From WHTX01 sp038255145 (GTDB lineage Bacteria; Actinomycetota; Acidimicrobiia; Acidimicrobiales; CAIXPF01), in assembly GCA_038255145.1 (NCBI GenBank), contig JBBSLP010000011.1:1-64000 (forward strand): 64,000 nt of DNA. Direction: 5' to 3'. How positions within the stretch are numbered: position 1 is the first letter of the stretch; each line of letters starts with the position of its first letter. The translations under genes were made by a program, and so were the position numbers. Under the pieces are notes generated by a model. The model searched no databases and was not told the origin of the DNA. It saw only the letters and a list, made by a program, of their open reading frames with translations. This document shows positions 22,174 through 30,639 of the stretch, one piece after another.

Positions 22174-22818
22174 ATGTCCCAGCTGCTTCGAGTGCAGAAC
22201 TTCATGTTGTCGACGGACGGGTTCGGCTCCGGCGAAGGCCAGAGCCTGGAACGACCCTTCGGACACGCCAACCCGGCCGACCTGGCCTCGTGGGCGGGCG
22301 CCACCGCCAGCTGGCCGAACCGGACCGATCCCGGCGGGACCCGGGGCCTGGACGACTACTTCACCCGCGACTTCGCCCGGAACATCGGGGCCGAGATCAT
22401 GGGTCGCAACAAGTTCGGCCCCCAGCGGGGCCCGTGGGAGGACCTCGACTGGAAGGGCTGGTGGGGAGACACCCCGCCCTTCCACACCCCCGTGTTCGTC
22501 CTCACCCACCACCTCCGACCCAGCTTCACGCTGGCCGACACCACGTTCCACTTCCTCGATGCCACACCGGTGGAGGCGTTGCAGCGGGCCACCGAGGCCG
22601 CTGAGGGCAGGGACGTGCGGCTCGGGGGTGGCGTGGCCACCGTTCGCCAGTTCCTGGAGGCGGACCTCGTCGACACCATGCACGTCGCCGTGGCCCCCAT
22701 CGAGCTCGGCCGGGGGGAGCGACTCTGGAACTCCCCCGACGATCTCCTCGACCGGTTCCACCTCGAGACCGTCCCCAGCCCCAGCGGGGTGACCCACCTG
22801 CTGTTCTGGCGCCGATGA
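22174..22818 (+). CDS. dihydrofolate reductase-family (RibD C-terminal-like) protein
   Basis: A 214-residue protein with the RibD C-terminal/DHFR-like fold often annotated as dihydrofolate reductase family protein. It has MLSTDGFGSGEGQSLERPFG near the start, IMGRNKFGP (the conserved GRxTF-like position), PVFVLTHH and LGGGVATVRQFLEADLVDTMHVAVAP. It is not the housekeeping FolA. ATG 22174 has GAGGAAGGA upstream. With arsR and the SRPBCC gene it forms a commonly seen regulated cassette; the substrate is unknown. Confidence 0.88.
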   Translation: MSQLLRVQNFMLSTDGFGSGEGQSLERPFGHANPADLASWAGATASWPNRTDPGGTRGLDDYFTRDFARNIGAEIMGRNKFGPQRGPWEDLDWKGWWGDTPPFHTPVFVLTHHLRPSFTLADTTFHFLDATPVEALQRATEAAEGRDVRLGGGVATVRQFLEADLVDTMHVAVAPIELGRGERLWNSPDDLLDRFHLETVPSPSGVTHLLFWRR

Positions 22819-22935
22819 CCACGGCGCGCCCCGGCGCAGGAGGCTGACGCGCCCGGGTCCCACACGCCGAGGTCGGCCCGATCGGGGTGCAGCCGGAGGC
22901 CGGAAACCGGCACGGGGATGGTGGGGGCCACCGCC

Positions 22936-22941
22936 TACCGT
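22936..22941 (+). promoter_or_regulatory. possible leaderless -10 box TACCGT before the HAD gene
   Basis: TACCGT is followed by 7 nt and GTG 22949. The earlier in-frame GTG at 22940 overlaps this box and is therefore a less likely start if the box is used. No ribosome binding site precedes either codon. Confidence 0.4.
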
Positions 22942-22948
22942 GCCCCGG

Positions 22949-23638
22949 GTGGTGCTACGTGCGATCGTCTTCGACTTCGATGGCCTCATCTGTGACACCG
23001 AGTGGCCCGAGTACCGCTCCGTGGCCGACGCCTTCGACACCCACGGGCTCGACTTCCCCCCCGAGTCCTGGGTGCAGGTCATCGGCACGTCGTGGAACGT
23101 GGACTGGATGTCCGACCTCGAGACCAGGCTGGGTCGGACCGTCGACCGCGATGCCCTGGTCGCGGCCCGGCGGGTGCGGCGTGACGAGCTGCTGGCCGGC
23201 CTGGTCGTGCTGCCCGGGGTGGTCGAGCTCATCGAGCTGGCCCGGGCCCGCAGCCTGGGGCTGGCCGTGGCCTCGTCGAGCCCGGCCGACTGGGTCGGTC
23301 CCCACCTCGAACGCCTCGGCCTGGCCCAGCACTTCGGGGTCGTCGTCACCCGTGACGACGTGGCCCACGCCAAGCCCGCCCCCGACCTGTACCTGCTGGC
23401 CTGCGAGCGGTTGGGCGTGGACCCGGCCGACGCTGTGGCCGTCGAGGATTCGGCTCCCGGGGCCCATGCGGCTCGCGCCGCGGGCGTGCGCTGCGTGGTC
23501 GTGCCCAACCGGCTGACCAGCCTGGTCGACCTGAGCCACGCCGACCTGCGCCTGGAGTCGTTGGCCGACGTGCAGCTGGCCCAGTTCGAGGCCCTGCTGG
23601 TGGCGGCTGGTCCCGACCCCCAGGCGCAGGTCAGCTGA
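22949..23638 (+). CDS. HAD-superfamily phosphatase / phosphosugar mutase-like protein
   Basis: A 229-residue HAD subfamily IA hydrolase with the nucleophile motif FDFDGLICDTE at the N-terminus, the Thr/Ser motif in LAVASSSPADW, the Lys in HAKPAPDLYLLA and the acidic motif AVEDSAPGAHAARAAG. The cap domain follows motif I, as in beta-phosphoglucomutase and related sugar-phosphate phosphatases. GTG 22949 is preferred on promoter spacing; GTG 22940 would add three residues. It converges on the enoyl-CoA hydratase gene 28 nt away. Substrate unknown. Confidence 0.88.
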   Translation: MVLRAIVFDFDGLICDTEWPEYRSVADAFDTHGLDFPPESWVQVIGTSWNVDWMSDLETRLGRTVDRDALVAARRVRRDELLAGLVVLPGVVELIELARARSLGLAVASSSPADWVGPHLERLGLAQHFGVVVTRDDVAHAKPAPDLYLLACERLGVDPADAVAVEDSAPGAHAARAAGVRCVVVPNRLTSLVDLSHADLRLESLADVQLAQFEALLVAAGPDPQAQVS

Positions 23639-23666
23639 TCACCTGCGGCGGATCAACGGTCTCCTA

Positions 23667-24455
23667 TCAACGACCGACGAACTTGGGGGCCCGCTTCTCG
23701 ACGAAGGCCCGGAAGGCCTCCTTGCAGTCGTCGCTGGAGGTGATGCGGTGGTGCTGGGTGGTCTCGTGGTCGATGAAGTCCTGGTAGCCCACCCGCTCGG
23801 CCACGCTGAAGTTCGCCTTCATGCCCCGCAGGGCCAGGGGAGCGGCCCCGGCCAACTTCGCCGCCAGCTCGGCCACCTCGGCCCGGAACACGTCGTCGTC
23901 CCACACCTTGGACACGAAGCCGAAGCCCAAGGCGTCGGACGCCGAGAACTTCTCGCCCAGGAAGTACAGCTCGCGGGCCTTGGCCGCGCCCAGCAGGTGG
24001 GTGAGGGACCACGGGCCGCCCATGTCCCCGGCCACGCCCACGTTGAGGAACGCAGTGTTGAAGTTGGCCGAGCGGGCCGCGACCCGCAGGTCGGCACCGG
24101 CGGCCCAGCCCAGGCCGGCGCCGGCGCAGGCGCCGTTGACGGCGGCGATGGTGACCTGGGGCATCTCGTGCAGCAGCACGGGCACGTAGAAGTCGGTGTC
24201 GTCCTCGAGGGCGACCTCGGGAGTGCCGTCGCTGTCCCCGGTGTAGTGCTTGAGGTCGGCGCCCGGGCAGAAGCCCCGCCCCTCGCCGGTCAGCACCAGC
24301 ACCCGCACCGACTCGTCGGCCGCCACCTCGCGCAGCGTCACCGCCGTCTCGTGCAGCATCAGGTTGGTCATGCCGTTGAGGCGGTCGGGCCGGTTCAGCC
24401 ACAGCCAGCCGATGCCGTCGGCCGCTTCGTAGCGGATCGTCTTGAGCTCACCCAT
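23667..24455 (-). CDS. enoyl-CoA hydratase/isomerase family protein
   Basis: A 262-residue crotonase-fold enzyme acting on acyl-CoA thioesters. The CoA/oxyanion motifs GEGRGFCPGADLKHY and AAVNGACAGAGLGWAAGADLRVAA are clear. The two positions that carry catalytic Glu in classical hydratases are not both acidic (AFLNVGVAGDMGG), so isomerase or another crotonase reaction is possible. ATG 24455 has GGAGGA upstream on the minus strand. It is divergent from hemB, with a 105-bp shared upstream region. Confidence 0.88.
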   Translation of the reverse strand: MGELKTIRYEAADGIGWLWLNRPDRLNGMTNLMLHETAVTLREVAADESVRVLVLTGEGRGFCPGADLKHYTGDSDGTPEVALEDDTDFYVPVLLHEMPQVTIAAVNGACAGAGLGWAAGADLRVAARSANFNTAFLNVGVAGDMGGPWSLTHLLGAAKARELYFLGEKFSASDALGFGFVSKVWDDDVFRAEVAELAAKLAGAAPLALRGMKANFSVAERVGYQDFIDHETTQHHRITSSDDCKEAFRAFVEKRAPKFVGR

Positions 24456-24548
24456 GTGCTTCGGTCCTCCATCTGGGTCGCGTCGGTGCGGCTCCGGGTC
24501 GGCCGGCCCCGGGGCCGATCGCGCCGGGGCCGCTGTGGGACACAGGAC

Positions 24549-24554
24549 TAGCAT
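24549..24554 (+). promoter_or_regulatory. leaderless-type -10 box TAGCAT before hemB
   Basis: TAGCAT is followed by exactly 6 nt and GTG 24561, the same geometry as upstream of proC and the YbjN gene. No Shine-Dalgarno sequence is present. The hemB-hemL pair thus appears to have a promoter separate from rex-hemACD. Confidence 0.5.
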
Positions 24555-24560
24555 CCGGGC

Positions 24561-25541
24561 GTGAGCTTCCCCCAGCGCCGGCTCCGTCGGCTGCGCCGCA
24601 CCCCGGCGCTGCGCCGGCTGGTGGCCGAGACCCGGCTGGCCCCGGACGACTTCGTCGCCCCCCTCTTCGTCCGCGAGGGCATCACCGAGCCCCAATCCAT
24701 CCTGTCGCTCCCCGGCGTGGTGCAGCACACGAGGGAATCGCTGCGCAAGGAGGTCGCCCACCTGGTCGATCTGGGCATCCCCTCGGTCATCCTCTTCGGC
24801 ATCCCCGAGCGCAAGGACCCGACGGGGTCCGAGGCGTGGAACCCCGACGGCATCGTGCAGCTGGCCCTGCGGGACCTCAAGGACGACCACGGCGACCGCC
24901 TGGTGGCCATGGCCGACCTGTGCCTCGACGAGTACACCGACCACGGTCACTGCGGCGTGCTCGACCACACCGGCGAGCCCGACAACGACCTCACCCTCGA
25001 GCTCTACGGCCAGGTGGCCCGGGCCCAGGCCGCAGCGGGGGCCGACGTGGTCGCCCCCTCGGGGATGATGGACGGCCAGGTGCGGGCCATCCGCTCGGCC
25101 CTCGACGAGGCGTCGGCCCTCCACGTGGCCGTGCTCGCCTACTCGGCCAAGTACGCCTCCGCCCTCTACGGCCCCTTCCGCGACGCCGTCGACGTCACCA
25201 TCGCCGGTGGTGGCGACCGCAAGGGCTACCAGCAGGACTGGCACAACGGCCGCGAGGCCCTGGAGGAGATCCGGGCCGACGTGGCCGAGGGCGCCGACAT
25301 GGTCATGGTCAAGCCCGCCCTGGCCTACCTCGACGTCATCGCCCGGGCCCGGGACGAGGTCGACCTGCCCCTGGCGGCGTACCACGTGTCCGGGGAGTAC
25401 GCCATGATCAAGGCCGCGGCCGAGCGGGGCTGGATCGACGGTCCCGCCGTGGCCCTCGAGCACCTGGGGGCCATCAAGCGGGCCGGGGCCGACTTCATCC
25501 TCACCTACCTCGCGGCCGAGGTCGCCGAGACCCTCCGCTGA
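24561..25541 (+). CDS. hemB: delta-aminolevulinic acid dehydratase (porphobilinogen synthase)
   Basis: A 326-residue enzyme condensing two 5-aminolevulinates into porphobilinogen. The Schiff-base Lys residues lie in GGDRKGYQ and ADMVMVKPALAYLD, and AAYHVSGEYAMIKAAA is conserved. The metal site reads CLDEYTDHGHC: C121 and C131 are kept but the middle ligand is D123 instead of Cys, a hybrid between zinc-type (three Cys) and magnesium-type enzymes. GTG 24561 follows a leaderless -10 box. The stop overlaps the hemL ATG as TGATG. Confidence 0.95.
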   Translation: MSFPQRRLRRLRRTPALRRLVAETRLAPDDFVAPLFVREGITEPQSILSLPGVVQHTRESLRKEVAHLVDLGIPSVILFGIPERKDPTGSEAWNPDGIVQLALRDLKDDHGDRLVAMADLCLDEYTDHGHCGVLDHTGEPDNDLTLELYGQVARAQAAAGADVVAPSGMMDGQVRAIRSALDEASALHVAVLAYSAKYASALYGPFRDAVDVTIAGGGDRKGYQQDWHNGREALEEIRADVAEGADMVMVKPALAYLDVIARARDEVDLPLAAYHVSGEYAMIKAAAERGWIDGPAVALEHLGAIKRAGADFILTYLAAEVAETLR

Positions 25542-26812
25542 TGGGCACCAACCAGGAGCTCTTCGACCGGGCCGGCAAGGTCATCCCCGGAGGGGTGAAC
25601 TCGCCGGTGCGCTCGTTCCGCTCGGTGGGCGGCACCCCCTACTTCGTGGCCCGGGCCGAGGGCGCCCACGTGTGGGACGTCGAGGGCAACCGCTACCTCG
25701 ACTACGTGCAGTCCTACGGGGCCTCCATCCTCGGCCACGCCCACCCCGCCGTCCTCGCCGCCATCGCCACCGCCGCGGCGGCGGGCACCACCTACGGTGC
25801 CCCCACCGAGGGCGAGGTGCTCCTGGCCGAAGAGCTGGTCAGCCGGGTCGACGGCCTCGAGCAGGTGCGCCTGGTGTCCTCGGGCACCGAGGCGGCCATG
25901 TCCGCCGTGCGCCTGGCCCGGGGCGCGGTCGACCGCCCCCGCATCGTCAAGTTCGCCGGCAACTACCACGGCCACGCCGATGCCCTGCTGGCCGCCGGAG
26001 GTTCGGGGGTGGCCAACCAGGGCATCTCCGGTTCGGCCGGCGTGCCCCCCGGAGCCGTGGCCGACACCGTCGTGGCCCCCTTCAACGTCGTGCCCCACCT
26101 GGACGAGACCGTGGCCGTCGTCGTGGTCGAGCCCGTGGCCGCCAACATGGGTGTGGTCGCCCCCGACCCCGGCTTCCTGGCCGCCCTGCGCCGCGCCTGT
26201 GACGACGTCGGGGCCCTGCTGCTCTTCGACGAGGTCATCACCGGGTTCCGCCTGGCCCGGGGTGGGGCCGTCGAGTGGTTCGACGTGCGCCCCGACCTGT
26301 GGTGCTTCGGCAAGGTCATCGGTGGCGGCCTGCCCGTGGGCGCCTTCGGGGGCACCACCGAGCTCATGGCCAACCTGGCCCCCCTCGGCCCCGTGTACCA
26401 GGCCGGGACCCTGTCGGGGAACCCCCTGGCCACCGCCGCGGGCCTGGCCGCCCTGGCCGAACTGGACCGGGCCGCCTACGAGCAGCTCGACGCCACCGCC
26501 GCCCGCCTGGCCCGGGGCCTCGAAGAGGCCATCGGTGCCTCGGGGCTGGCCGTGCAGGTCCCGCGGGTGGGGCCGTTGCTGGGGTTGTTCTTCAGCGCCG
26601 AGCCCGTGCGGGACTTCGACCAGGCCGTGGTGGCCGCGGAGAGCGGGCACTACCCCGCCTTCTTCCACGGCATGCTGCAGCGGGGCATCGCCCTGGCCCC
26701 CGGACCTTACGAGGCCCTCTTCCCCTCGCTCGCCCACACCGACGCCGACATCGACCGCACCGTCGAAGCCGCGGCCGAGGTGGCGGCCGAGCTGGCCGCC
26801 CAGCGCGTCTGA
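25541..26812 (+). CDS. hemL: glutamate-1-semialdehyde 2,1-aminomutase
   Basis: A 423-residue PLP-dependent class III aminotransferase-fold enzyme that converts glutamate-1-semialdehyde to 5-aminolevulinate, completing the C5 pathway begun by HemA. The opening PGGVNSPVRSFRSVGGTP, the mobile-loop region GGSGVANQGISGSAGVPPG, the Asp motif LLLFDEVITGFR and the PLP Lys (about K258 in FGKVIGGGLPVGAFGG) are all present. ATG 25541 overlaps the hemB stop codon. Together with rex-hemACD the window encodes every step from Glu-tRNA to uroporphyrinogen III. Confidence 0.95.
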   Translation: MGTNQELFDRAGKVIPGGVNSPVRSFRSVGGTPYFVARAEGAHVWDVEGNRYLDYVQSYGASILGHAHPAVLAAIATAAAAGTTYGAPTEGEVLLAEELVSRVDGLEQVRLVSSGTEAAMSAVRLARGAVDRPRIVKFAGNYHGHADALLAAGGSGVANQGISGSAGVPPGAVADTVVAPFNVVPHLDETVAVVVVEPVAANMGVVAPDPGFLAALRRACDDVGALLLFDEVITGFRLARGGAVEWFDVRPDLWCFGKVIGGGLPVGAFGGTTELMANLAPLGPVYQAGTLSGNPLATAAGLAALAELDRAAYEQLDATAARLARGLEEAIGASGLAVQVPRVGPLLGLFFSAEPVRDFDQAVVAAESGHYPAFFHGMLQRGIALAPGPYEALFPSLAHTDADIDRTVEAAAEVAAELAAQRV

Positions 26813-26852
26813 GCGGTGGCTGGCGCTTCCGGGTCGGGTGTCGTCGTGGGGC

Positions 26853-26858
26853 TAGTGT
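26853..26858 (+). promoter_or_regulatory. possible -10 box TAGTGT before the alcohol dehydrogenase gene
   Basis: TAGTGT lies 34 nt before ATG 26893, and CGGAGGGG follows as ribosome binding site, so this would be a leadered transcript. No clear -35 box is visible. Confidence 0.35.
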
Positions 26859-26892
26859 CCGCTGACGTTCGTCGACAGGTCGGAGGGGCCCG

Positions 26893-27987
26893 ATGAAGGC
26901 AGCGGTGCTGAACAGGATCCCGGGTGAGCTCGAGATCGAAGAGGTCAGCCTCGACGCACCCCGGGGCAACGAGGTGCGGATCAAGGTGTCGGCCTCGGGG
27001 CTGTGCCACTCTGACCTGCACTTCATGGAGGGGCTGTGGAACACCAAGCTCCCCGCGGTGATGGGTCACGAGGCTGCCGGCGTCGTGCAGGCCGTGGGCG
27101 AGGACGTCACCGACTTCAAGCCCGGTGACCACGTCATCACCTGCCTGTCCATCTTCTGCGGCAAGTGCCGCTGGTGCCTGTCGGGCCACCTGAGCATCTG
27201 CGAGAACCCGGGTGCCATCGCCCGTCCCCGCAGCGCCCCGCCGGTCATCACCAACGCCAGCGGCGAGAAGGTGGCCCAGTTCGCCCGCCTCGGCGCCTTC
27301 GCCGAGGAGATGCTCGTCCACGAGCACGCCGTGGTGAAGATCCCCGAGAACATGCCGCTCGACCGCGCCGCCCTCATCGGCTGTGGCGTCACCACCGGCC
27401 TCGGCGCCGTGTTCCGCACCGCCCGGGTCGAGCCCGGCTCCACCGTGGCCGTCATCGGCGCCGGCGGCATCGGCCTGTCGGCCATCCAGGGGGCCCGCAT
27501 CGCCGGGGCGTCCAAGATCATCGCCGTCGACGTCGTGGACCACAAGCTCGACGTGGCCCGCCAGCTGGGCGCCACCCACGTGGTCAACGGGGCCAAGGAC
27601 GACGCCGTTGCCGCGGTCAAGGAGCTGACCGGCGGCGGGGTCGACTACTCCTTCGAGGCCATCGGCCTCAAGCAGACGGCCGAGCAGGCCTGGGGCATGC
27701 TCGCCCCCCGGGGCACGGCCACCATCATCGGCATGGTCCCCTTCGGCACCAAGATCGAGATCCCCGGGCACGAGGTGTTCATGCAGGAGAAGATCCTGCG
27801 GGGCTCGATGATGGGTTCGAACCAGTTCCGCCTGGACATGCCCCGCTTCATCGACCTGTACCTCGACGGCCGACTGATGCTCGACGAGATGGTGTCGGGC
27901 CACATCACGCTGGACCAGGTCAACGAGGGCTACGACCTCATGCGCCGGGGCGAGACCACCCGCACCGTCATCACCTTCGACAGCTGA
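26893..27987 (+). CDS. zinc-dependent alcohol dehydrogenase (MDR superfamily)
   Basis: A 364-residue medium-chain dehydrogenase of the class III/NDMA-type branch. Catalytic zinc ligands are C38 (GLCHSD), H59-E60 (GHEAAG) and the Cys in LIGCGVTTG. Structural zinc is bound by C89, C92, C95 and C103. The NAD motif is VIGAGGIGLSAIQGA. Ribosome binding site CGGAGGGG precedes ATG 26893. Relatives in actinobacteria often use mycothiol, formaldehyde adducts or acyl alcohols, but the substrate here is open. The next gene starts 8 nt after its stop and may be co-transcribed. Confidence 0.92.
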   Translation: MKAAVLNRIPGELEIEEVSLDAPRGNEVRIKVSASGLCHSDLHFMEGLWNTKLPAVMGHEAAGVVQAVGEDVTDFKPGDHVITCLSIFCGKCRWCLSGHLSICENPGAIARPRSAPPVITNASGEKVAQFARLGAFAEEMLVHEHAVVKIPENMPLDRAALIGCGVTTGLGAVFRTARVEPGSTVAVIGAGGIGLSAIQGARIAGASKIIAVDVVDHKLDVARQLGATHVVNGAKDDAVAAVKELTGGGVDYSFEAIGLKQTAEQAWGMLAPRGTATIIGMVPFGTKIEIPGHEVFMQEKILRGSMMGSNQFRLDMPRFIDLYLDGRLMLDEMVSGHITLDQVNEGYDLMRRGETTRTVITFDS

Positions 27988-27995
27988 GTCCCGGG

Positions 27996-29585
27996 GTGGC
28001 TGGCGATCGCTGGAGCCGCTACGACGGCCCGTCGGCGCGACCCGCTGCGGGCTGGGCCTTCGACGTGCTGTGCGGGCCCAGCCGGCTGTGGGGGGCCAAC
28101 GGCATCGTCGCCGCCGGGTCCCAGCTCTACGTCACCCAGGTGTTCGGCTCCGAGGTGGCCAGCATCGACGTGGATTCGGGCGTGCACGACGTGTTCACCC
28201 CGCTGGGCTCGGGCATCGTCGCCCCCGACGACGGCGTCTTCGGCCCCGACGGCACCTTCTACGCGACGGAGCCCATGCTGGCCACGGTCACGGCCCGGGG
28301 TCCCGACGGGACCGATCGGGTGCTGCGCGACGACCTGCCCGGCATCAACGGCATCACCGCGGACCCCGTCTCCGGGCGGCTCTTCGCCGACGAGTTCCGC
28401 CCCGGCGGGCGGCTGTGGGAGCTCGACCCCACGGGGGAGCGGGCCCCCACCCTGTTGCTCGACGACCTGGCCACGCCCAACGCCCTGGCCGTGGGCCCCG
28501 ACGGCGCCCTGTACTTCCCCCTGGTGGTGGCGGGGGAGGTGTGGCGCTACGACCTCGACACGAGGGCGGCGTCCCGGGTCGTCGACGGGTTGGCCCAGCC
28601 CACGGCGGTCAAGTTCGACCGGGCCGGCTCGCTGCTGACCAGCGAGGCGGGCACCGGCCACGTCCTGCGCATCGACCTGGCCAGCGGCCACCGTGAGGTG
28701 GTGGCCCGGGTGGCCCGGGGCATCGACAACCTGGCTCTCGGGCCCGACGACCGCCTCTACGTGTCCCACTTCACCGACGGCCGGGTGGCCGAGGTGACCG
28801 GGGGGGCCGAGCGGGTCCTGTCCCCGTCCGGTCTGGTGGGGCCGTTCGGCCTGGCGCCGTTGGACGGCGGCCAGGTGCTGGTGGCCGACGGCCTGTCCGT
28901 GGCCGTGGTCTCCGCCGCCGGCGTCCGTCGAACCCACCTGCTCATCACCGACCTGCCCACCCTGGTCACGGCCGTGGCCGTGGTCGGCGACACCTGGTGG
29001 TTCAGCGGGGCCCGGGGCCAGGTGCTGTCCTGCACCGAGGACAGCCGGCCCGAGGTGGTCGCCGGTCGGCTCGACGAGCCCGGTGGCCTGTGCGCCGTGT
29101 CCTCCGACGCCGCCCTGGTCGTCGAGCGCGGTGCCGGTCGACTGCTGCGCATCGAGCGGGACGGCACCGTGGCCGTGGTCGCGTCCGGCCTGCGAGCGCC
29201 CCAGGACGTGGCCGTGGCTTCCGACGGCACCACCTGGGTGACCACAGCCGATGGTCTCCTGGGCCTGCGCGACGGTGCCCAGGTGGCCCTGGTCCCCCAG
29301 CTGGCCGACGGCCAGGGCGTGACCTGGGTCGACGGTGGTGTCCGTGCCTCCGGTGGTGTCGGTGGTGTCGTCGTCGTGGCCTGCGCCGCCCCGCGGACCG
29401 TGGTGGCCTTCGACGTGGCCTCGAGCCGGGTCGACGTGCTCGTCGCCGATGCCCCCCTGGGCTCGCCCGTGGCCGACGCCCGGTTGGTGCACGCCTTCGC
29501 TCCCGTGGCCGCCGATGGTGAGGGTGGGGTCTTGGTGGGTGGCAACGGCGACGGCTCCATCCGTCGCCTGCACCGCGCCTCCTGA
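27996..29585 (+). CDS. beta-propeller protein (SMP-30/NHL-like)
   Basis: A 529-residue protein built of repeated four-stranded blades, each with patterns such as PDDGVFGPDGTFYATE, PNALAVGPDGALYFPLVVAGEVWRYDL and PQDVAVASDGTTWVTT. This fits an SMP-30/gluconolactonase-like or NHL-type propeller of about ten or more blades. No signal peptide is evident with GTG 27996 as start. It is immediately downstream of the alcohol dehydrogenase. A lactonase role would pair logically with a dehydrogenase, but no catalytic metal site is certain. Confidence 0.75.
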   Translation: MAGDRWSRYDGPSARPAAGWAFDVLCGPSRLWGANGIVAAGSQLYVTQVFGSEVASIDVDSGVHDVFTPLGSGIVAPDDGVFGPDGTFYATEPMLATVTARGPDGTDRVLRDDLPGINGITADPVSGRLFADEFRPGGRLWELDPTGERAPTLLLDDLATPNALAVGPDGALYFPLVVAGEVWRYDLDTRAASRVVDGLAQPTAVKFDRAGSLLTSEAGTGHVLRIDLASGHREVVARVARGIDNLALGPDDRLYVSHFTDGRVAEVTGGAERVLSPSGLVGPFGLAPLDGGQVLVADGLSVAVVSAAGVRRTHLLITDLPTLVTAVAVVGDTWWFSGARGQVLSCTEDSRPEVVAGRLDEPGGLCAVSSDAALVVERGAGRLLRIERDGTVAVVASGLRAPQDVAVASDGTTWVTTADGLLGLRDGAQVALVPQLADGQGVTWVDGGVRASGGVGGVVVVACAAPRTVVAFDVASSRVDVLVADAPLGSPVADARLVHAFAPVAADGEGGVLVGGNGDGSIRRLHRAS

Positions 29586-29639
29586 TCTCGTCCCCGTCTC
29601 CAGGAGGCCGTCCGTCGAGCTGTCCTCGGAGCTGCCTGC

Positions 29640-30584
29640 TCAGCGGCGTCGGAACGAGCGGACGGGCCGGCGGGGCCCGTAGCGGGGGGCGACGATGCCG
29701 GCGGCTTCGATGAGGCGGATCACCCGTCCCCGTTGCCCCCGGTAGGGCTCCAACAGGGCGAGCATGGACGCGTCGTCGCCCCGGGCCCGGCCCGCCAGGG
29801 CCCAGTTCACCTGGTTGGACAGGTGGTAGTCACCCACGCTCACCGCGTCGGCGTCGCCCAGGGCCACCAGCGCCACCTCGGCGGCCGTCCACGCCCCGAT
29901 GCCGGGCACGAGGGCCAGGCGACGACGGGCCTCCTCGGGGTGCAGGTCGGTGGCGTGGGCCAGGGCGTCGAGGCGGGATGCCGCCGAGCACACCCGCCGC
30001 AGGGTGTCGGCCCGCTTGCGCTCGATGCCATAGGGGTGCAGCGCCCAGTAGGGGAGCGCGGCCAGGGTCGCGGGGTCGGGTGGCACCATCAGGCCGTCGG
30101 GCCGTTCGGCGCCCCCGGGTGCCGGCTCTCCCCGGGCCTGGACGAGCTGGCGGTAGCTGCGGTGGGCCTCGTTGCCCGTGACCTTCTGCTCGAGCACGAT
30201 GGGCACGAGCAGCTCGGTGACGGCCAGGGTGCGGGGCAGGCGCAGCCCGGGGAAGCGTCGGTGCAGCTGGCCGATCAACCGGCTGGCGGGCCCGGGCTCG
30301 GCGGCGGCCACGGCGGTGGCCAGGGCGCCGTCGTCGTCCTGCTCACCGACCAGGTCGCCCAGGTGGTCGAGCACCCACCCCGCCCCCGGGCCCCAGGCCC
30401 GAGCCCGCAGCACGCCGCCCTCCACGACCAGGTGGGTGGTGCCGGCCCCTTCCGGGGTGCGGGTGGCCCGCCACACGTGGCCACCGGCCAGCCTGGTCGT
30501 GGGATCACCGGGGCCACGACGCAGCCACCCCAACGTCAACTGGAGGTCGAGGGTTCGGCCCGGGACCAGCGATCTCTCGTGCAT
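29640..30584 (-). CDS. AlkA-type DNA-3-methyladenine glycosylase / HhH-GPD protein
   Basis: A 314-residue base-excision repair glycosylase. The C-terminal HhH-GPD domain contains the hairpin LVPGIGAWTAAEVA and the catalytic Asp in AVSVGDYHL; VLEQKVTGNEAHRSYRQLV is the upstream conserved helix. The N-terminal about 120 residues resemble the AlkA-type accessory domain. ATG 30584 has AAGG upstream on the minus strand; a GTG at 30608 is an alternative. It follows the menaquinone reductase-like gene by 55 nt. Function follows the family; damage specificity is not readable. Confidence 0.85.
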   Translation of the reverse strand: MHERSLVPGRTLDLQLTLGWLRRGPGDPTTRLAGGHVWRATRTPEGAGTTHLVVEGGVLRARAWGPGAGWVLDHLGDLVGEQDDDGALATAVAAAEPGPASRLIGQLHRRFPGLRLPRTLAVTELLVPIVLEQKVTGNEAHRSYRQLVQARGEPAPGGAERPDGLMVPPDPATLAALPYWALHPYGIERKRADTLRRVCSAASRLDALAHATDLHPEEARRRLALVPGIGAWTAAEVALVALGDADAVSVGDYHLSNQVNWALAGRARGDDASMLALLEPYRGQRGRVIRLIEAAGIVAPRYGPRRPVRSFRRR

Positions 30585-30639
30585 CGGGTCGTGCCTTGCG
30601 GCGCTCACACCGCCACCCCCAGACCAGGTGGCGCCGGGT

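Noticed and set aside
24836..26812. A 658-codon fusion of hemB and hemL
   Set aside because: It is the hemL frame read back through hemB in the wrong frame. hemB is intact in its own frame and hemL has a TGATG-coupled ATG at 25541.
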